This document shows positions 16,344 through 25,007 of a stretch of 64,000 nucleotides of DNA, piece by piece. Below the pieces are notes generated by a model that was not told the DNA's origin, ran no database searches, and saw only the letters and a list, made by a program, of their open reading frames with translations. The position numbers and the translations under genes are program-made. The stretch's first letter is position 1. Every line of letters starts with the position of its first letter. Source of the DNA: Anaerolineae bacterium (GTDB lineage Bacteria; Chloroflexota; Anaerolineae; Aggregatilineales; Aggregatilineaceae); the NCBI GenBank assembly GCA_027494015.1, contig JAOSJP010000039.1, positions 62,001 to 126,000 of the forward strand, given 5' to 3'.

Positions 16344-17261
16344 TTAGGCTCCCACGTCGGCCTGGACGACCATCTCAAGGTCGTGCGCGCGGACGCTCAG
16401 GTTGCGGATCGGGATGCGCACAGGGATCAGCCCGCCAGACGCCGGCAGGATTTCGAACGGATCGTCAATGCCATAGATCGGGTTGCAACTGGCGAAGAAG
16501 TCCAGCACCAGCGTGCCGATGAAGTCCAGCAGGCCGAAGCTGACGTTGAACAGATCGCTGAGCCATTCCTCGATGTCGTCGGGGATGTCGAGGATGGCGC
16601 GGATCAGATCGGCAACTCCGCCGATGATGGCCAGGATCAGGTCGCGCACCCAGCCGCCGGGAATGAGCGCCGTGACCGCGCTGGTCAGGGCGTCCTCGAT
16701 CAGATTGCCCACGATGTCGGGGAAGTCGAACAGGTCGAGGTCAATCGTCTCCGGGTCCACGAAGATCTGCCACTGGTTGTTGCCGGGCAGCGGCACCACG
16801 CGCAGCAGTTGGCAAGGGTCGGGCGAAGGCAGAGGAACGAAGACATCGAAGTAGCGCACGGCCAGGCTGCCGGTGAAGCTGATTTCCTGGGCGACCAGGT
16901 TGGCGAAGTCCGGCGAGATAGACACATCCGGGTCGGCGCTGAAGACGCAAATCTTCGGCAGACAGATGTCGGGGATGGGCCAGGGCATGTTGATGCAGCC
17001 GCCGCCGACGCAGATTTCCGGGATGTCCAGCCCGATGATCACCTTCAGGCGATCCCAGCGGACGTCCAGCTCTTTGATCTGGATGGTGTTGTCGTCGCGC
17101 AGGTCAACGCTCCCGCCTTCGAGATGCATCTTCACGTCATAGCCGAGCGTGAAGGCCCCGTGATCCTGCAGGTCGGAGTCCTGGAACGTGAAATTGCGCT
17201 TGAGCAAGTCGAACGAGCGCTGAAACGTCGCCTCGGAGACTGCGAGTGTGAGATGGGCCAT
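16344..17261 (-). CDS. Unknown protein, TULIP-like (lipid-binding type) by pattern; second gene of operon
   Basis: 305 residues from ATG 17261, with AGGAGG about eight bases upstream. The in-frame extension to 17495 overlaps the upstream gene and is discarded. It opens with an amphipathic helix (TFQRSFDLLKRNF) and continues with alternating strands, a Cys/Pro-rich loop (CVGGGCINMPWPIPDICLP), then a long run of hydrophobic amphipathic helices (residues ~195-260, with VRDLILAIIGGVADLIRAIL) and final strands. This strand-helix-strand order resembles TULIP/P47-type lipid-binding domains. That is inference from pattern only. There is no signal peptide. Confidence 0.75.
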   Translation of the reverse strand: MAHLTLAVSEATFQRSFDLLKRNFTFQDSDLQDHGAFTLGYDVKMHLEGGSVDLRDDNTIQIKELDVRWDRLKVIIGLDIPEICVGGGCINMPWPIPDICLPKICVFSADPDVSISPDFANLVAQEISFTGSLAVRYFDVFVPLPSPDPCQLLRVVPLPGNNQWQIFVDPETIDLDLFDFPDIVGNLIEDALTSAVTALIPGGWVRDLILAIIGGVADLIRAILDIPDDIEEWLSDLFNVSFGLLDFIGTLVLDFFASCNPIYGIDDPFEILPASGGLIPVRIPIRNLSVRAHDLEMVVQADVGA

Positions 17262-17272
17262 GATGACGCCTC

Positions 17273-18151
17273 CTAGGGCTGGATGACCAGGTTGACGAAC
17301 GCTTTGAGCTGGTCGTCTTCGACGGCGGGGTTGTTGGGAACAGCCGCGGGCACGGGGGCCGGTGCCAGCGAAATCTGCTGGCCGACCTGGAGCCCCTGCT
17401 CTCTGAGCAACTTGGTGATGTCGAGCACCATCTTCTCGATCTTGATGCTCAGGCGCGGCAGAATGCCCAGCCGCAGCACCGCTTCGGCGTAGCACTCCAG
17501 GATGTTCTCCATCTCCACCGGCTTGAGATCAACGATCTCCAGCCCGTCCAGCCGCACCTTGAGGTACTCGTCTTTGCCGATGAGACCCCACTCGAAATGC
17601 AGGACGGCGTACAGCTCCAGGCAGAAGCACGTCAGCTTGCGGGCCGGCGGCACGATGGGATCGCGCTCCTGGCGGGGCGGTATGGCCGTCATGCCGTAGA
17701 ACGGCTTGTCGCCCTGAGACACGGCGGCTTCGGCCAGGGAGATCAGATCGCGGTAGAAGTCTTCGAGCACGCAGCCCAGCCCGAAGCAGCCCTTCATGAA
17801 CAGCGCCAGGCGCTGCGCGGGGAGCGCCCCCAATTCTGGCGGCAGCTTGATCGTGTCTGAGTCGTGGAAGTCAATGGCGAGATCGGTGAATTGCAGGCAG
17901 TAGTTGAGACCCACCGGCGGCGTGGCGGCCAGCACGGGCAGCGGGGTCTGGACGGTGAACAGCGGATTTCCAGCGGCGGTTACCTCCGGCGCGGCCTTGA
18001 TGGGCACGCACAACAGGCCGGGGTTCTGCAGGAAATAGGGCGTGGCGTAGTTGAACAGCGACGGGCGCTGCTGCATGATGTGCCGCACCACACGGTTAAT
18101 GCCTTCCTCGTGAACCGCCGCGTACAGGTCACTGCGGTCTGTGAAAGTCAT
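17273..18151 (-). CDS. Unknown protein, first gene of the three-gene operon
   Basis: 292 residues, ATG 18151, followed by the next gene after 11 bases. It begins with a helix-rich stretch (VHEEGINRVVRHIMQQRPSLF), then a proline-rich beta region and CFGLGC and CFCLELYAVLHFEWGL motifs. A helix (VEMENILECYAEAVLRLGIL) and a strand/helix C-terminus (LSIKIEKMVLDITKLL) follow, ending in a Pro/Ala linker and tail. It has about eight cysteines. The HIMQQRPSLFNYAT segment reads like a conserved family motif, but I cannot name the family. The pattern is compatible with a TULIP-like fold paired with the next gene. Confidence 0.75.
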   Translation of the reverse strand: MTFTDRSDLYAAVHEEGINRVVRHIMQQRPSLFNYATPYFLQNPGLLCVPIKAAPEVTAAGNPLFTVQTPLPVLAATPPVGLNYCLQFTDLAIDFHDSDTIKLPPELGALPAQRLALFMKGCFGLGCVLEDFYRDLISLAEAAVSQGDKPFYGMTAIPPRQERDPIVPPARKLTCFCLELYAVLHFEWGLIGKDEYLKVRLDGLEIVDLKPVEMENILECYAEAVLRLGILPRLSIKIEKMVLDITKLLREQGLQVGQQISLAPAPVPAAVPNNPAVEDDQLKAFVNLVIQP

Positions 18152-18495
18152 AGAGCCTCCCGAATTGTCTACAATGTGAGCAGGTTGTCAGGCTGGCAGC
18201 GCGCCGATGCGGTTCGTCGCCAGGCGTTTTTAGCATTCTGGTAGATAGGTTTCAGCCTCCCGCTATTAATACAATGCAGATAATCATTGTTGATTGAAAT
18301 GGCAGATCGTGTCAAGTTTAGGAAATTGGGCACAAGGTGCTCTCCCCACAGCGCGAGGTGCCGGTGCTGTCCCGCCCTCCCTGGTACTGCTGTTCCCAGG
18401 TTCGCGCCAGGCTGCGCTCTGCGCTATAACCATCCACGGCAGCACTTGCTGACACTGCCCGAGGCATCCGGCATCAGACAGGGGAGTGATTCGGT
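18152..18495. other. Divergent intergenic region between the unknown operon and kimA
   Basis: 344 bases. It contains the minus-strand promoter candidate. I looked for a ydaO/c-di-AMP riboswitch ahead of kimA and did not find its conserved core. No open frame worth calling. Confidence 0.5.
18286..18315 (-). promoter_or_regulatory. Candidate sigma-70 promoter for the unknown operon
   Basis: On the minus strand TTGACA (18315-18310) is followed after 18 bases by AACAAT (18291-18286), about 135 bases before the first operon ATG. The surrounding 70 bases are unusually AT-rich for this DNA. Confidence 0.4.
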
Positions 18496-20337
18496 GTGCA
18501 CACTCTTTTCAGTCTTCTGATCGGCCCTCCGCTTCCTACGCAGCGGCTGGCGGGCGAGCGCCTGAACAAGATACGCGCGCTGGCCGCGTTCTCGCCCGAC
18601 GCGCTGTCGTCCATCGCCTACGCCAACCAGGAGATTTTTCTGGGGCTGGCTGTTGCTGGGGCGGCGGGCCTGGCCTACTCCCTCCCCATTGGCCTGGTGA
18701 TTGTTGGTATCCTGGTGACGGTAGCCATCTCGTATGCTCAGACGCTGCCGGCCTATCCGACCGGCGGCGGGTCGTACACGGTAGCCAGCGCCAACCTCGG
18801 TCGGCGGATCGGTTTGCTGGCGGCCTCGTGCCTGCTTATTGATTACGTGCTGACCGCCGCCGTCAGCCTGACGGCAGGCGTGGCTGCCATTGCCTCAGCT
18901 TTCCCTGCACTGTGGCCCTACCGCGTTGTCCTGTCGCTCGCGTTTCTCGTCCTGATCACGCTGGCGAACCTGCGCGGCCTGCGCGAGGCGGGCACGCTGA
19001 TGGCCGTCCCCGTCTACTTCTTTCTCGGCTCCTATCTGATGATGCTGGCTGTGGGCGTGGTCAAGGCGCTGCTCAGCTCTCCTGGATCGTTCAGGGCGAC
19101 GGCCTCCCCTGCCACCGAGCCGCTGACGGCCTGGCTGGTGCTCCACGCGCTGGCGGCGGGCTGTACGGCGCTGACCGGCATCGAGGCGCTCAGCAACGGC
19201 GTGCCCGCCTTCAGGCCGCCCGAAGCACAGAACGCGACGCGGACCCTGGTCGTTATGGCGTTGCTGATGGGCACGCTGTTCTTGGGGAGCATCGGCTTGA
19301 CGCAGTACTTCGCGGTTGTCGCCGGGCCAGACGAGACGATCCTCTCGGCGCTCGTGCGCCGCGTGCTGGGAACCAACGTCCTCTACGTGATCGTCCAGAC
19401 GGCCACGCTGCTAATCCTGGTCGTGGCGGCCAACACCAGCTTCGCCGGTTTCCCGCGGCTAACCTCGATTCTGGCTAAGGATGGCTATGCGCCCCGCCAG
19501 TTATCATCCCTGGGCGACCGGCTGGTGTTCTCCAACGGGATGCTGCTGCTTGCTGGGCTGACGGGGCTGCTGATCGTGGCCTTCAACGGCGACACGCACG
19601 CCCTCATCCCGCTCTTCGCCGTCGGCGTATTTCTCGCTTTCACCTTGTCGCAGGCGGGGATGGTTGTGCACTGGCTGCGCGCGCGCGGGCCGGCGTGGGG
19701 GCTGAAGGCGGTCATCAATGGCATCGGCGCGCTGGCTACGACCATAACGCTGGGCGTGGTGCTGATCAGCAAGTTCGTCGAGGGCGCCTGGCTGGTGGTG
19801 CTGCTGATCCCGGTGCTGCTGCTGGCTTTCTACGCAGTCAAGCAGCACTATCAAGAGGTAGCCCGCCAACTGACGCTGGGCGATGCCACGCCAGAGGCTG
19901 TGGCGGCGCCATTGCGCGCGCCGCACGTCGTGCTGCCCGTCTCCGGCGTGCATCGCGGGATCGTTGAGGCGCTGCGCTATGCTCGCTCGATCTCAGACCG
20001 GGTGACAGCGGTCTATGTGGAGGTCAACCCCGGCGACGCTGACCGCGTTCGCCAGCAGTGGGAGAAGTGGGGCCAGGGCGTCCCGCTGGTTGTCGTGCCT
20101 TCCCCCTACCGCTCGATTGTAGAGCCGCTGCTGGAGTACCTCGACCAACTGGACGCCGAAAGCGGCGACGGCCAGCCTGTCTCGATCCTGCTGCCGGAGT
20201 TTGTCCCGGCCCGCTGGTGGCAACATCTGCTGCACAACCAGACCGCGTGGCTGCTCAAGCTGGCGCTGCTCTATCGCCGGCGCAGGTTCGGCAAGGTGCA
20301 GGCGATCATAGACATTCCCTGGCACCTGCGCGAGTGA
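18496..20337 (+). CDS. kimA: KimA-type potassium importer (KUP/APC superfamily)
   Basis: 613 residues from GTG 18496, nine bases after GGGGAG. It aligns by eye over its whole length with Bacillus subtilis KimA/YdaO. The start LIGPPLPTQRLAGERLNK, then SPDALSSIAYANQE, YPTGGGSYTVASANLG, ALTGIEALSNGVPAF and ANTSFAGFPRL all match in order. About twelve membrane segments are followed by a cytoplasmic domain (residues ~460-613) with LPVSGVHRGIVEALRYA and VVPSPYRSIVEPLLEYL, the universal-stress-like part that in B. subtilis senses c-di-AMP. Expected role: proton-coupled potassium uptake. Confidence 0.88.
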   Translation: MHTLFSLLIGPPLPTQRLAGERLNKIRALAAFSPDALSSIAYANQEIFLGLAVAGAAGLAYSLPIGLVIVGILVTVAISYAQTLPAYPTGGGSYTVASANLGRRIGLLAASCLLIDYVLTAAVSLTAGVAAIASAFPALWPYRVVLSLAFLVLITLANLRGLREAGTLMAVPVYFFLGSYLMMLAVGVVKALLSSPGSFRATASPATEPLTAWLVLHALAAGCTALTGIEALSNGVPAFRPPEAQNATRTLVVMALLMGTLFLGSIGLTQYFAVVAGPDETILSALVRRVLGTNVLYVIVQTATLLILVVAANTSFAGFPRLTSILAKDGYAPRQLSSLGDRLVFSNGMLLLAGLTGLLIVAFNGDTHALIPLFAVGVFLAFTLSQAGMVVHWLRARGPAWGLKAVINGIGALATTITLGVVLISKFVEGAWLVVLLIPVLLLAFYAVKQHYQEVARQLTLGDATPEAVAAPLRAPHVVLPVSGVHRGIVEALRYARSISDRVTAVYVEVNPGDADRVRQQWEKWGQGVPLVVVPSPYRSIVEPLLEYLDQLDAESGDGQPVSILLPEFVPARWWQHLLHNQTAWLLKLALLYRRRRFGKVQAIIDIPWHLRE

Positions 20338-20347
20338 ACAGTCGGGC

Positions 20348-20953
20348 CTACACCTGCACCCCGCCGGCCAGGTAGTGGTCGGCGGCGTCCTCGGCCCACG
20401 CCGCGTGATATCCCGCCTCGACCAACAGGGCGCGCATCTCCGCACCGGGCGGCAGGAAGTCCTTGGCGATAGGCCCGCCGGCCTGGCTGTGAATAGCGTT
20501 GACCCGCTCGCGCGAATTGTTGTGCAGAATGAGCAACTGCCCGCCGGGGCGCAGGACGCGCCCGATCTCGGCCAGGGCGCAGGGCTTGTCGGCGAAGTGC
20601 GGGAAGCTGTTGTGGCAGATTACCAGATCGAACGGGCGCGCTGCTCCTGCGGGGAAGGGCAGCGCGTGCACGTCGCCCTGCACCAGCCACGCGCCGGGAC
20701 AGCGCTGCTGCGCCTGGCGCAGCATGGCGTGGGCCAGGTCGAGCGAGACCAGCCGGGCGGCGGGCGCGCGCTCCAGCAGGCGCGGGATCAGCGCCCCGGT
20801 GCCCGTGCCGATCTCGAGGATGGCCCGCGCCGCGCCGAGTTCGGTGGCGAAGGCGGCCACAAGCCGGCGCAGCGTCTCGTCGAGGTGGGCGGGCATCCGG
20901 CTGTCCCAGTCGGGAGCGCGGCCCTCGAAGTAGTTGCGGATGGAGTCGGTCAT
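20348..20953 (-). CDS. Class I SAM-dependent methyltransferase
   Basis: 201 residues. The motif I glycine loop ILEIGTGTGALIPRLLE sits at residues ~42-58, with VSLDLAHAMLRQA (motif II) and FDLVICHNSFPHF (motif IV) following. GRVLRPGGQLLILHNNSRE is the usual motif of the ubiE/Methyltransf_11 group. It is short, so probably a small-molecule methyltransferase. The substrate is unknown. It is convergent with kimA, their stops only 10 bases apart, and has no partner upstream. Confidence 0.85.
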   Translation of the reverse strand: MTDSIRNYFEGRAPDWDSRMPAHLDETLRRLVAAFATELGAARAILEIGTGTGALIPRLLERAPAARLVSLDLAHAMLRQAQQRCPGAWLVQGDVHALPFPAGAARPFDLVICHNSFPHFADKPCALAEIGRVLRPGGQLLILHNNSRERVNAIHSQAGGPIAKDFLPPGAEMRALLVEAGYHAAWAEDAADHYLAGGVQV

Positions 20954-21401
20954 GGAAGCTCCTGTGGCAAGCGGTGGCGGTGGTTAGTGGTTGGCTGTCA
21001 GTGATCGGTTTTCAGTTTTCGGTTATTGGTGTTCGGTTCTCCCGCTTCCTTGAAGAGGGTGCAACGCAAGGCGTCCCTGCTGGCAGCATCAAGCTATCGA
21101 ATCACTGCCGGAATGCCCCGTCCCCCGGCAGGGGTTCAGGGGCGGACGGCCATCCAGAAAGCATAAAGATCGGTTTGCTTCGTCTACCTCACCCCCGGCC
21201 TCGCTGCGCTCGGCCAGCCCCCTCTCCGATGCGGAGAGGGGGCAACGAGGCGCGTCAGCGCCGAGTGGGGGTGAGGTAAGGTTAGGGACAGCCTCCAATT
21301 CTGCTTGCTCCCAACGCCGGTCCGCCCCTATCCGGCAAGAGAAAGCCGCCTGTCAGGTTGTCCCTCTCTCTGATTACTGACCACCGACTACTCCCCACTC
21401 C
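20954..21401. other. Repeat-filled intergenic region
   Basis: 450 bases: degenerate CGGTTTTCAGTTTTCGGTTA tandem units (20998-21035, the type seen before rtcA and rnz), family-B copy 3 (21186-21277), and unassigned sequence. No gene supported. Confidence 0.65.
21186..21277. repeat. REP-like long hairpin, family B copy 3
   Basis: ACCTCACCCCCGGCC to GGGGGTGAGGT with core CCCCCTCTCCGATGCGGAGAGG. Confidence 0.88.
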
Positions 21402-23033
21402 CTACTCGCGGATGGTCAGTCCTGTTGGCGTCCCGACGATGAACTGGTGCTTGTTGTAGGGCATGGGGATGCCGCCGCCCCAGCCGCCGGGCGTGAACGT
21501 CCAGTTGTCGAACACAGCGGCGTTGAAGACGACCACGCGCGCCGTGTAGTAGAGCGCCAGCACAGGCAGGTCTTGCGCCAGGATGGTCTGCATCGCGTAG
21601 ACGGCCTCGCGGCGCGCCTGCGCATCGGTCATGCCAAGCTGCGCGCCCGCCAGCGCGTCGAAGTCCGGGTTGCTGTAGCCCAGCGCGCGCGCGAATCCGC
21701 GCAGCGGGCTGCTGGTGGCGAAGCTGCGCCGCAGTTGATCCGGGTCGCCGCCCAGCCCCCCAAAGCCTACCACAGCCATCTCGTAATTGCCCTCTGTGGT
21801 GGCCGCGTCCATCGTCGCCTGATCCATGACGACGTGCTCAACCGGGATGCCCACTTCTCTCAGGCCGCTCTCGACGATCTCCACCACGCGCGGCGAGGCC
21901 ATGATCCAGTCGGTCGAGTAAGCCAGCTTGAGCGGCGTTCCGTCGTAACCGGCCTCGTCCAGCAGCGCCCGCGCCCGCTGCGGGTCGTGGGCGTAGTCGG
22001 GCACGTCCGGGTTGTAGAATGGGTTGGCGGGCGGCAAGAAGCCGGGGCTGCCCGCTTCGCCGAAGCCGAACAGCACGCGCTCGACCAGCGCCGCCCGGTC
22101 TACGGCGTGGGCGATGGCCTGGCGGACGCGCGCATCGCGCAGCGGCGTGTCCTGCTCCAGGTTGAAGGTGAGGAACATGCCCCACTCGCCTGGCGCGAAG
22201 CCCACTTCGTAGGGCGCGTCGGCGAAGGGGGCTAGCATCTCCTCGGTCACACCGCCGAACTGGTCGAAGGCGGCGATGTCGCCGTTGAGCAGGGCCAGGT
22301 AGTTGTCGCTGGTGGGCACGAACTCGATGCGCTGCACATACGGATCGCCCAGGAAGAAGTCCGGGTTGGCCTCGAACAGGTACGCGCCCTCGGCCTGGCT
22401 GTACTCGACCAGGCGGTACGCGCCGGTGCCGGTGAATGCTCCTTCGCCCGTGTAGACCTTGGGGTCAGTCACGCTCTCCCAGATGTGGCGGGGGAAGATG
22501 AGCAGGGCCTCGGCAGTGGCTTGCAGGAAGGGCGCGAAGGGTCGCTTGAGGGTGATCGCCACCTGATGCTCGCTCACCTGGGCGGCGGAGACGATCTGAT
22601 CGATCTGGGCCATGAACCAGGCCGTGCCAGGATGATCCAGGTAGTACTGGATGGAGAAAGCCACGTCGTCTGCGGTGAAGGGCACTCCGTCCTGCCAGCG
22701 TATATCCTCGCGCAGGGTGAACGTCCAGGTCAGCCCGTCAGCGGACAGGCTCCAGTCGGTGGCCAGCCAGGGGATGGTCTCGCCGCTGGCGTCGCGCCAG
22801 ACGAGCGTATCGAAGATCAGCGAGGCGCGCAGGTAGCCCGGCCCCCGGTTGAAGCCGAAGGGCGACGGGTGGCCCCAGTAGCCGCCGCCGGGCAGGCGCA
22901 GCACCGCCACTTTCGCGGACGCGGGGGCGGCGATGGCCTGGGAGGCCGCGCCCGGCGGGAGCAGCTCGGCCAGCAGCAGGGCGCTCAGCAGGACGCTCAG
23001 CACGGCGGCGCGGAAGGGCTGCGAGTGGATCAT
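21402..23033 (-). CDS. Oligopeptide ABC transporter, solute-binding protein (SBP_bac_5)
   Basis: 543 residues from ATG 23033, nine bases after AAGGAG. An in-frame extension to 23165 runs through a repeat and is rejected. Signal peptide: MIHSQPFRAAVLSVLLSALLL and a small-residue cleavage region near 35-42. LATDWSLSADGLTWTFTLREDIRWQDG and PFTADDVAFSIQYYLDH are hallmark family-5 (DppA/OppA-like) motifs. It captures a peptide or similar ligand outside the membrane. Last gene of a minus-strand operon behind permeases and a fused ATPase, separated from the ATPase gene by a 198-base family-D repeat region. Confidence 0.9.
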   Translation of the reverse strand: MIHSQPFRAAVLSVLLSALLLAELLPPGAASQAIAAPASAKVAVLRLPGGGYWGHPSPFGFNRGPGYLRASLIFDTLVWRDASGETIPWLATDWSLSADGLTWTFTLREDIRWQDGVPFTADDVAFSIQYYLDHPGTAWFMAQIDQIVSAAQVSEHQVAITLKRPFAPFLQATAEALLIFPRHIWESVTDPKVYTGEGAFTGTGAYRLVEYSQAEGAYLFEANPDFFLGDPYVQRIEFVPTSDNYLALLNGDIAAFDQFGGVTEEMLAPFADAPYEVGFAPGEWGMFLTFNLEQDTPLRDARVRQAIAHAVDRAALVERVLFGFGEAGSPGFLPPANPFYNPDVPDYAHDPQRARALLDEAGYDGTPLKLAYSTDWIMASPRVVEIVESGLREVGIPVEHVVMDQATMDAATTEGNYEMAVVGFGGLGGDPDQLRRSFATSSPLRGFARALGYSNPDFDALAGAQLGMTDAQARREAVYAMQTILAQDLPVLALYYTARVVVFNAAVFDNWTFTPGGWGGGIPMPYNKHQFIVGTPTGLTIRE

Positions 23034-23087
23034 GGATAGGTGCTCCTTATAGACTGATACCGGATCCCAATGTGAACGTGTGTCTCC

Positions 23088-23216
23088 TCCCCCATCCCCG
23101 GCCCTTCCCCACAAGGGGAAGGGGAGGGTATCTGTGGGTGCAAAGCGCGGGGGGTAGGGAGACAAAGCCTTCCCTCCGCCTTGTGCGGGGAAGGGGCTTG
23201 GGGTGGGGGAAACAAC
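23088..23216. repeat. Family D repeat, long form
   Basis: C-rich arm CCCCCATCCCCGGCCCTTCC near 23088 and G-rich arm GGGGAAGGGGCTTGGGGTGG near 23197, with a nested CCTTCCC / GGGAAGG pair between. As RNA it would fold into a long stem between ATPase and binding-protein genes, and may set their relative expression. Confidence 0.7.
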
Positions 23217-23231
23217 TCTTCAAATGGTCGC

Positions 23232-25007
23232 TCAAGGCCGGTCTCCGTTGCTGCTCGTGGAATACCAGTCGAACGACGGCGCGGCTCCCAGCAGCGCGCG
23301 CGTGTACTCGTGCTGCGGCTGGACGATGACCCGGCTGGACGGCCCGCCCTCGATAATCTGGCCGTCGCGCATGACCAGGATGCGGTCGGCCACCTTGCGC
23401 ACCAGCGCCAGATCGTGCGAGATAAGCAGCAGGCCCATGCCGCGCTCGTTCTGGATGGCCTTCAGCAGGGTGATCAGCTTGGCCTGCTCGCTGGCGTCGA
23501 GCATGGAGACCGGCTCGTCGGCGACGATCAGCTTCGGCTCCAGCACGAGCGCGCGGGCGATGACTACTCGCTGCAACTGGCCCCCGCTCAGCTCGTGCGG
23601 GTGGCGCGCCAGAAAGCCCTCCAGGGTGGGCAGCCCGACCGCCCCCAATGCCTCGCGCACCTGCTCGCGGCGCTCGGCGGGGGTGCCCGTCCCCTGCACG
23701 TCGAGCGGCTCGCGCACGATCTGGCCCACGCTCAGGTAGGGGCTGACGCTGTCGAACGGGTCCTGCGGGATCAGTTGGATGCGGCGGCGCAGGCGCTTGG
23801 AGGCCGGGCCGTCGTTCAGGGCGAGGGGGCTTCCCTCGAAGACAATCGAGCCGGATTCCGGGCTGAGCAGCCCCACCAGCAGCCGGCCCAGCGTGCTCTT
23901 GCCGCTGCCCGTCTCGCCCACCAATCCGACGACTTCGCCTTCGTACACTTCCAGCGACACATCGCGCACCGCCTCGATGTTCTGCGCCGGGCCGAGGTGC
24001 CCGTTGGTGGTGAAGGTCTTGCGCAGGCCCTCGGCGCGCAGCAGGGCGCGCAGCCCGCCCAGGTGACAGGCCAGCCGCCGCCCGCCGTGCAGTTGCAGCG
24101 GCGGCTCGACGCGGCGGCATTCGTCCACTGCCTGGGTGCAGCGCGGGTGGAAGCGACAGCCCGCCGGCGGGTGCGCGGGGTCGGGCATCTGGCCGCGAAT
24201 CCCGCTCAGGTCGCGCGCCGTGCTCATGTTCGGGTAGGCGTTGAGCAGGCCCCAGGTATAGGGGTGGCGCGGCGCGCTGAGCACGTCGCGGGCCGCCCCC
24301 ACTTCGGCCAGCTTGCCCGCGTAGAGCACGGCGACCTGCCCGGCCAGCTGGGAGACAGCGGCGAGATCGTGCGAGATCAGCAGCAGGGCCGTGCCGCGCT
24401 GAGCGCAGATGTCGCGCAGCAGGGCGATCACCTGGGCGCGCGAAAGCATGTCCTGGCCGCTGGTCGGCTCGTCCACGATCAGCAGCTTCGGCTCGCAGCT
24501 CAGCGCCATAGCCAGCATCAGCCGCTGCTTCTCGCCGCCGCTGAGCTGGTGCGGGTAAGCGCGCAGATGGCGCTCGGCCAGGCCCACCTGTGCGACGAGC
24601 GCGGCGGCGCGCGCCGCCGCCTGCGCGCTGGACAGGCCCAGGTGCTCGCGCAGCGGCTCGCCGATCTGCTCGCCCATGCGGTACACCGGGTCGAAGGCGG
24701 TGCCCGCGTTCTGCACGGCCAGGGCGATGTGCTTCCAGCGCAGAGATCGCCAGCGCCCTTCGTCCAGCCCGACCAATTCCTGGCCGCCCCACTGCACGCT
24801 GCCGCTCACGCTGCCCGCCGGGTGCAGGCCGAGCAACGCCCGCGCCAGGGTTGTCTTGCCGGAGCCGGTCTCGCCGACTATGGCCAGCGAGCCGCCCGCC
24901 TCCAGTGCGAACGAGACGCCGTCTACGGCGCGAACCGGCGGCTGATCGGGCGCGGCGGGCGCGAAGGTGACGCGCAGGTTCTGGACGTTGAGCAGGGGGG
25001 CGCTCAT
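23232..25007 (-). CDS. Oligopeptide ABC transporter, fused double ATPase (DppD-DppF type)
   Basis: 591 residues from ATG 25007, overlapping the upstream permease stop by four bases (ATGA). Two complete nucleotide-binding domains in one chain. First: GETGSGKTTLA, LSGGEKQRLM, LLIVDEPTSG. Second (from residue ~325): GETGSGKSTLG, LSGGQLQRVV, LIVADEPVS. Between them lies the oligopeptide transporter C-terminal Cys-rich motif (GCRFHPRCTQAVDEC), which in DppD/OppD can hold a 4Fe-4S cluster. In most bacteria these are separate DppD and DppF. It powers the permease pair upstream. Confidence 0.92.
   Translation of the reverse strand: MSAPLLNVQNLRVTFAPAAPDQPPVRAVDGVSFALEAGGSLAIVGETGSGKTTLARALLGLHPAGSVSGSVQWGGQELVGLDEGRWRSLRWKHIALAVQNAGTAFDPVYRMGEQIGEPLREHLGLSSAQAAARAAALVAQVGLAERHLRAYPHQLSGGEKQRLMLAMALSCEPKLLIVDEPTSGQDMLSRAQVIALLRDICAQRGTALLLISHDLAAVSQLAGQVAVLYAGKLAEVGAARDVLSAPRHPYTWGLLNAYPNMSTARDLSGIRGQMPDPAHPPAGCRFHPRCTQAVDECRRVEPPLQLHGGRRLACHLGGLRALLRAEGLRKTFTTNGHLGPAQNIEAVRDVSLEVYEGEVVGLVGETGSGKSTLGRLLVGLLSPESGSIVFEGSPLALNDGPASKRLRRRIQLIPQDPFDSVSPYLSVGQIVREPLDVQGTGTPAERREQVREALGAVGLPTLEGFLARHPHELSGGQLQRVVIARALVLEPKLIVADEPVSMLDASEQAKLITLLKAIQNERGMGLLLISHDLALVRKVADRILVMRDGQIIEGGPSSRVIVQPQHEYTRALLGAAPSFDWYSTSSNGDRP

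Noticed and set aside
18152..18495. Possible ydaO (c-di-AMP) riboswitch ahead of kimA
   Set aside because: B. subtilis kimA has one, but the conserved core could not be found in this leader by reading. A covariance-model scan would settle it.
23034..23165. 44-codon N-terminal extension of the binding-protein gene
   Set aside because: It reads through a family-D repeat. ATG 23033 has an ideal AAGGAG and starts a proper signal peptide.
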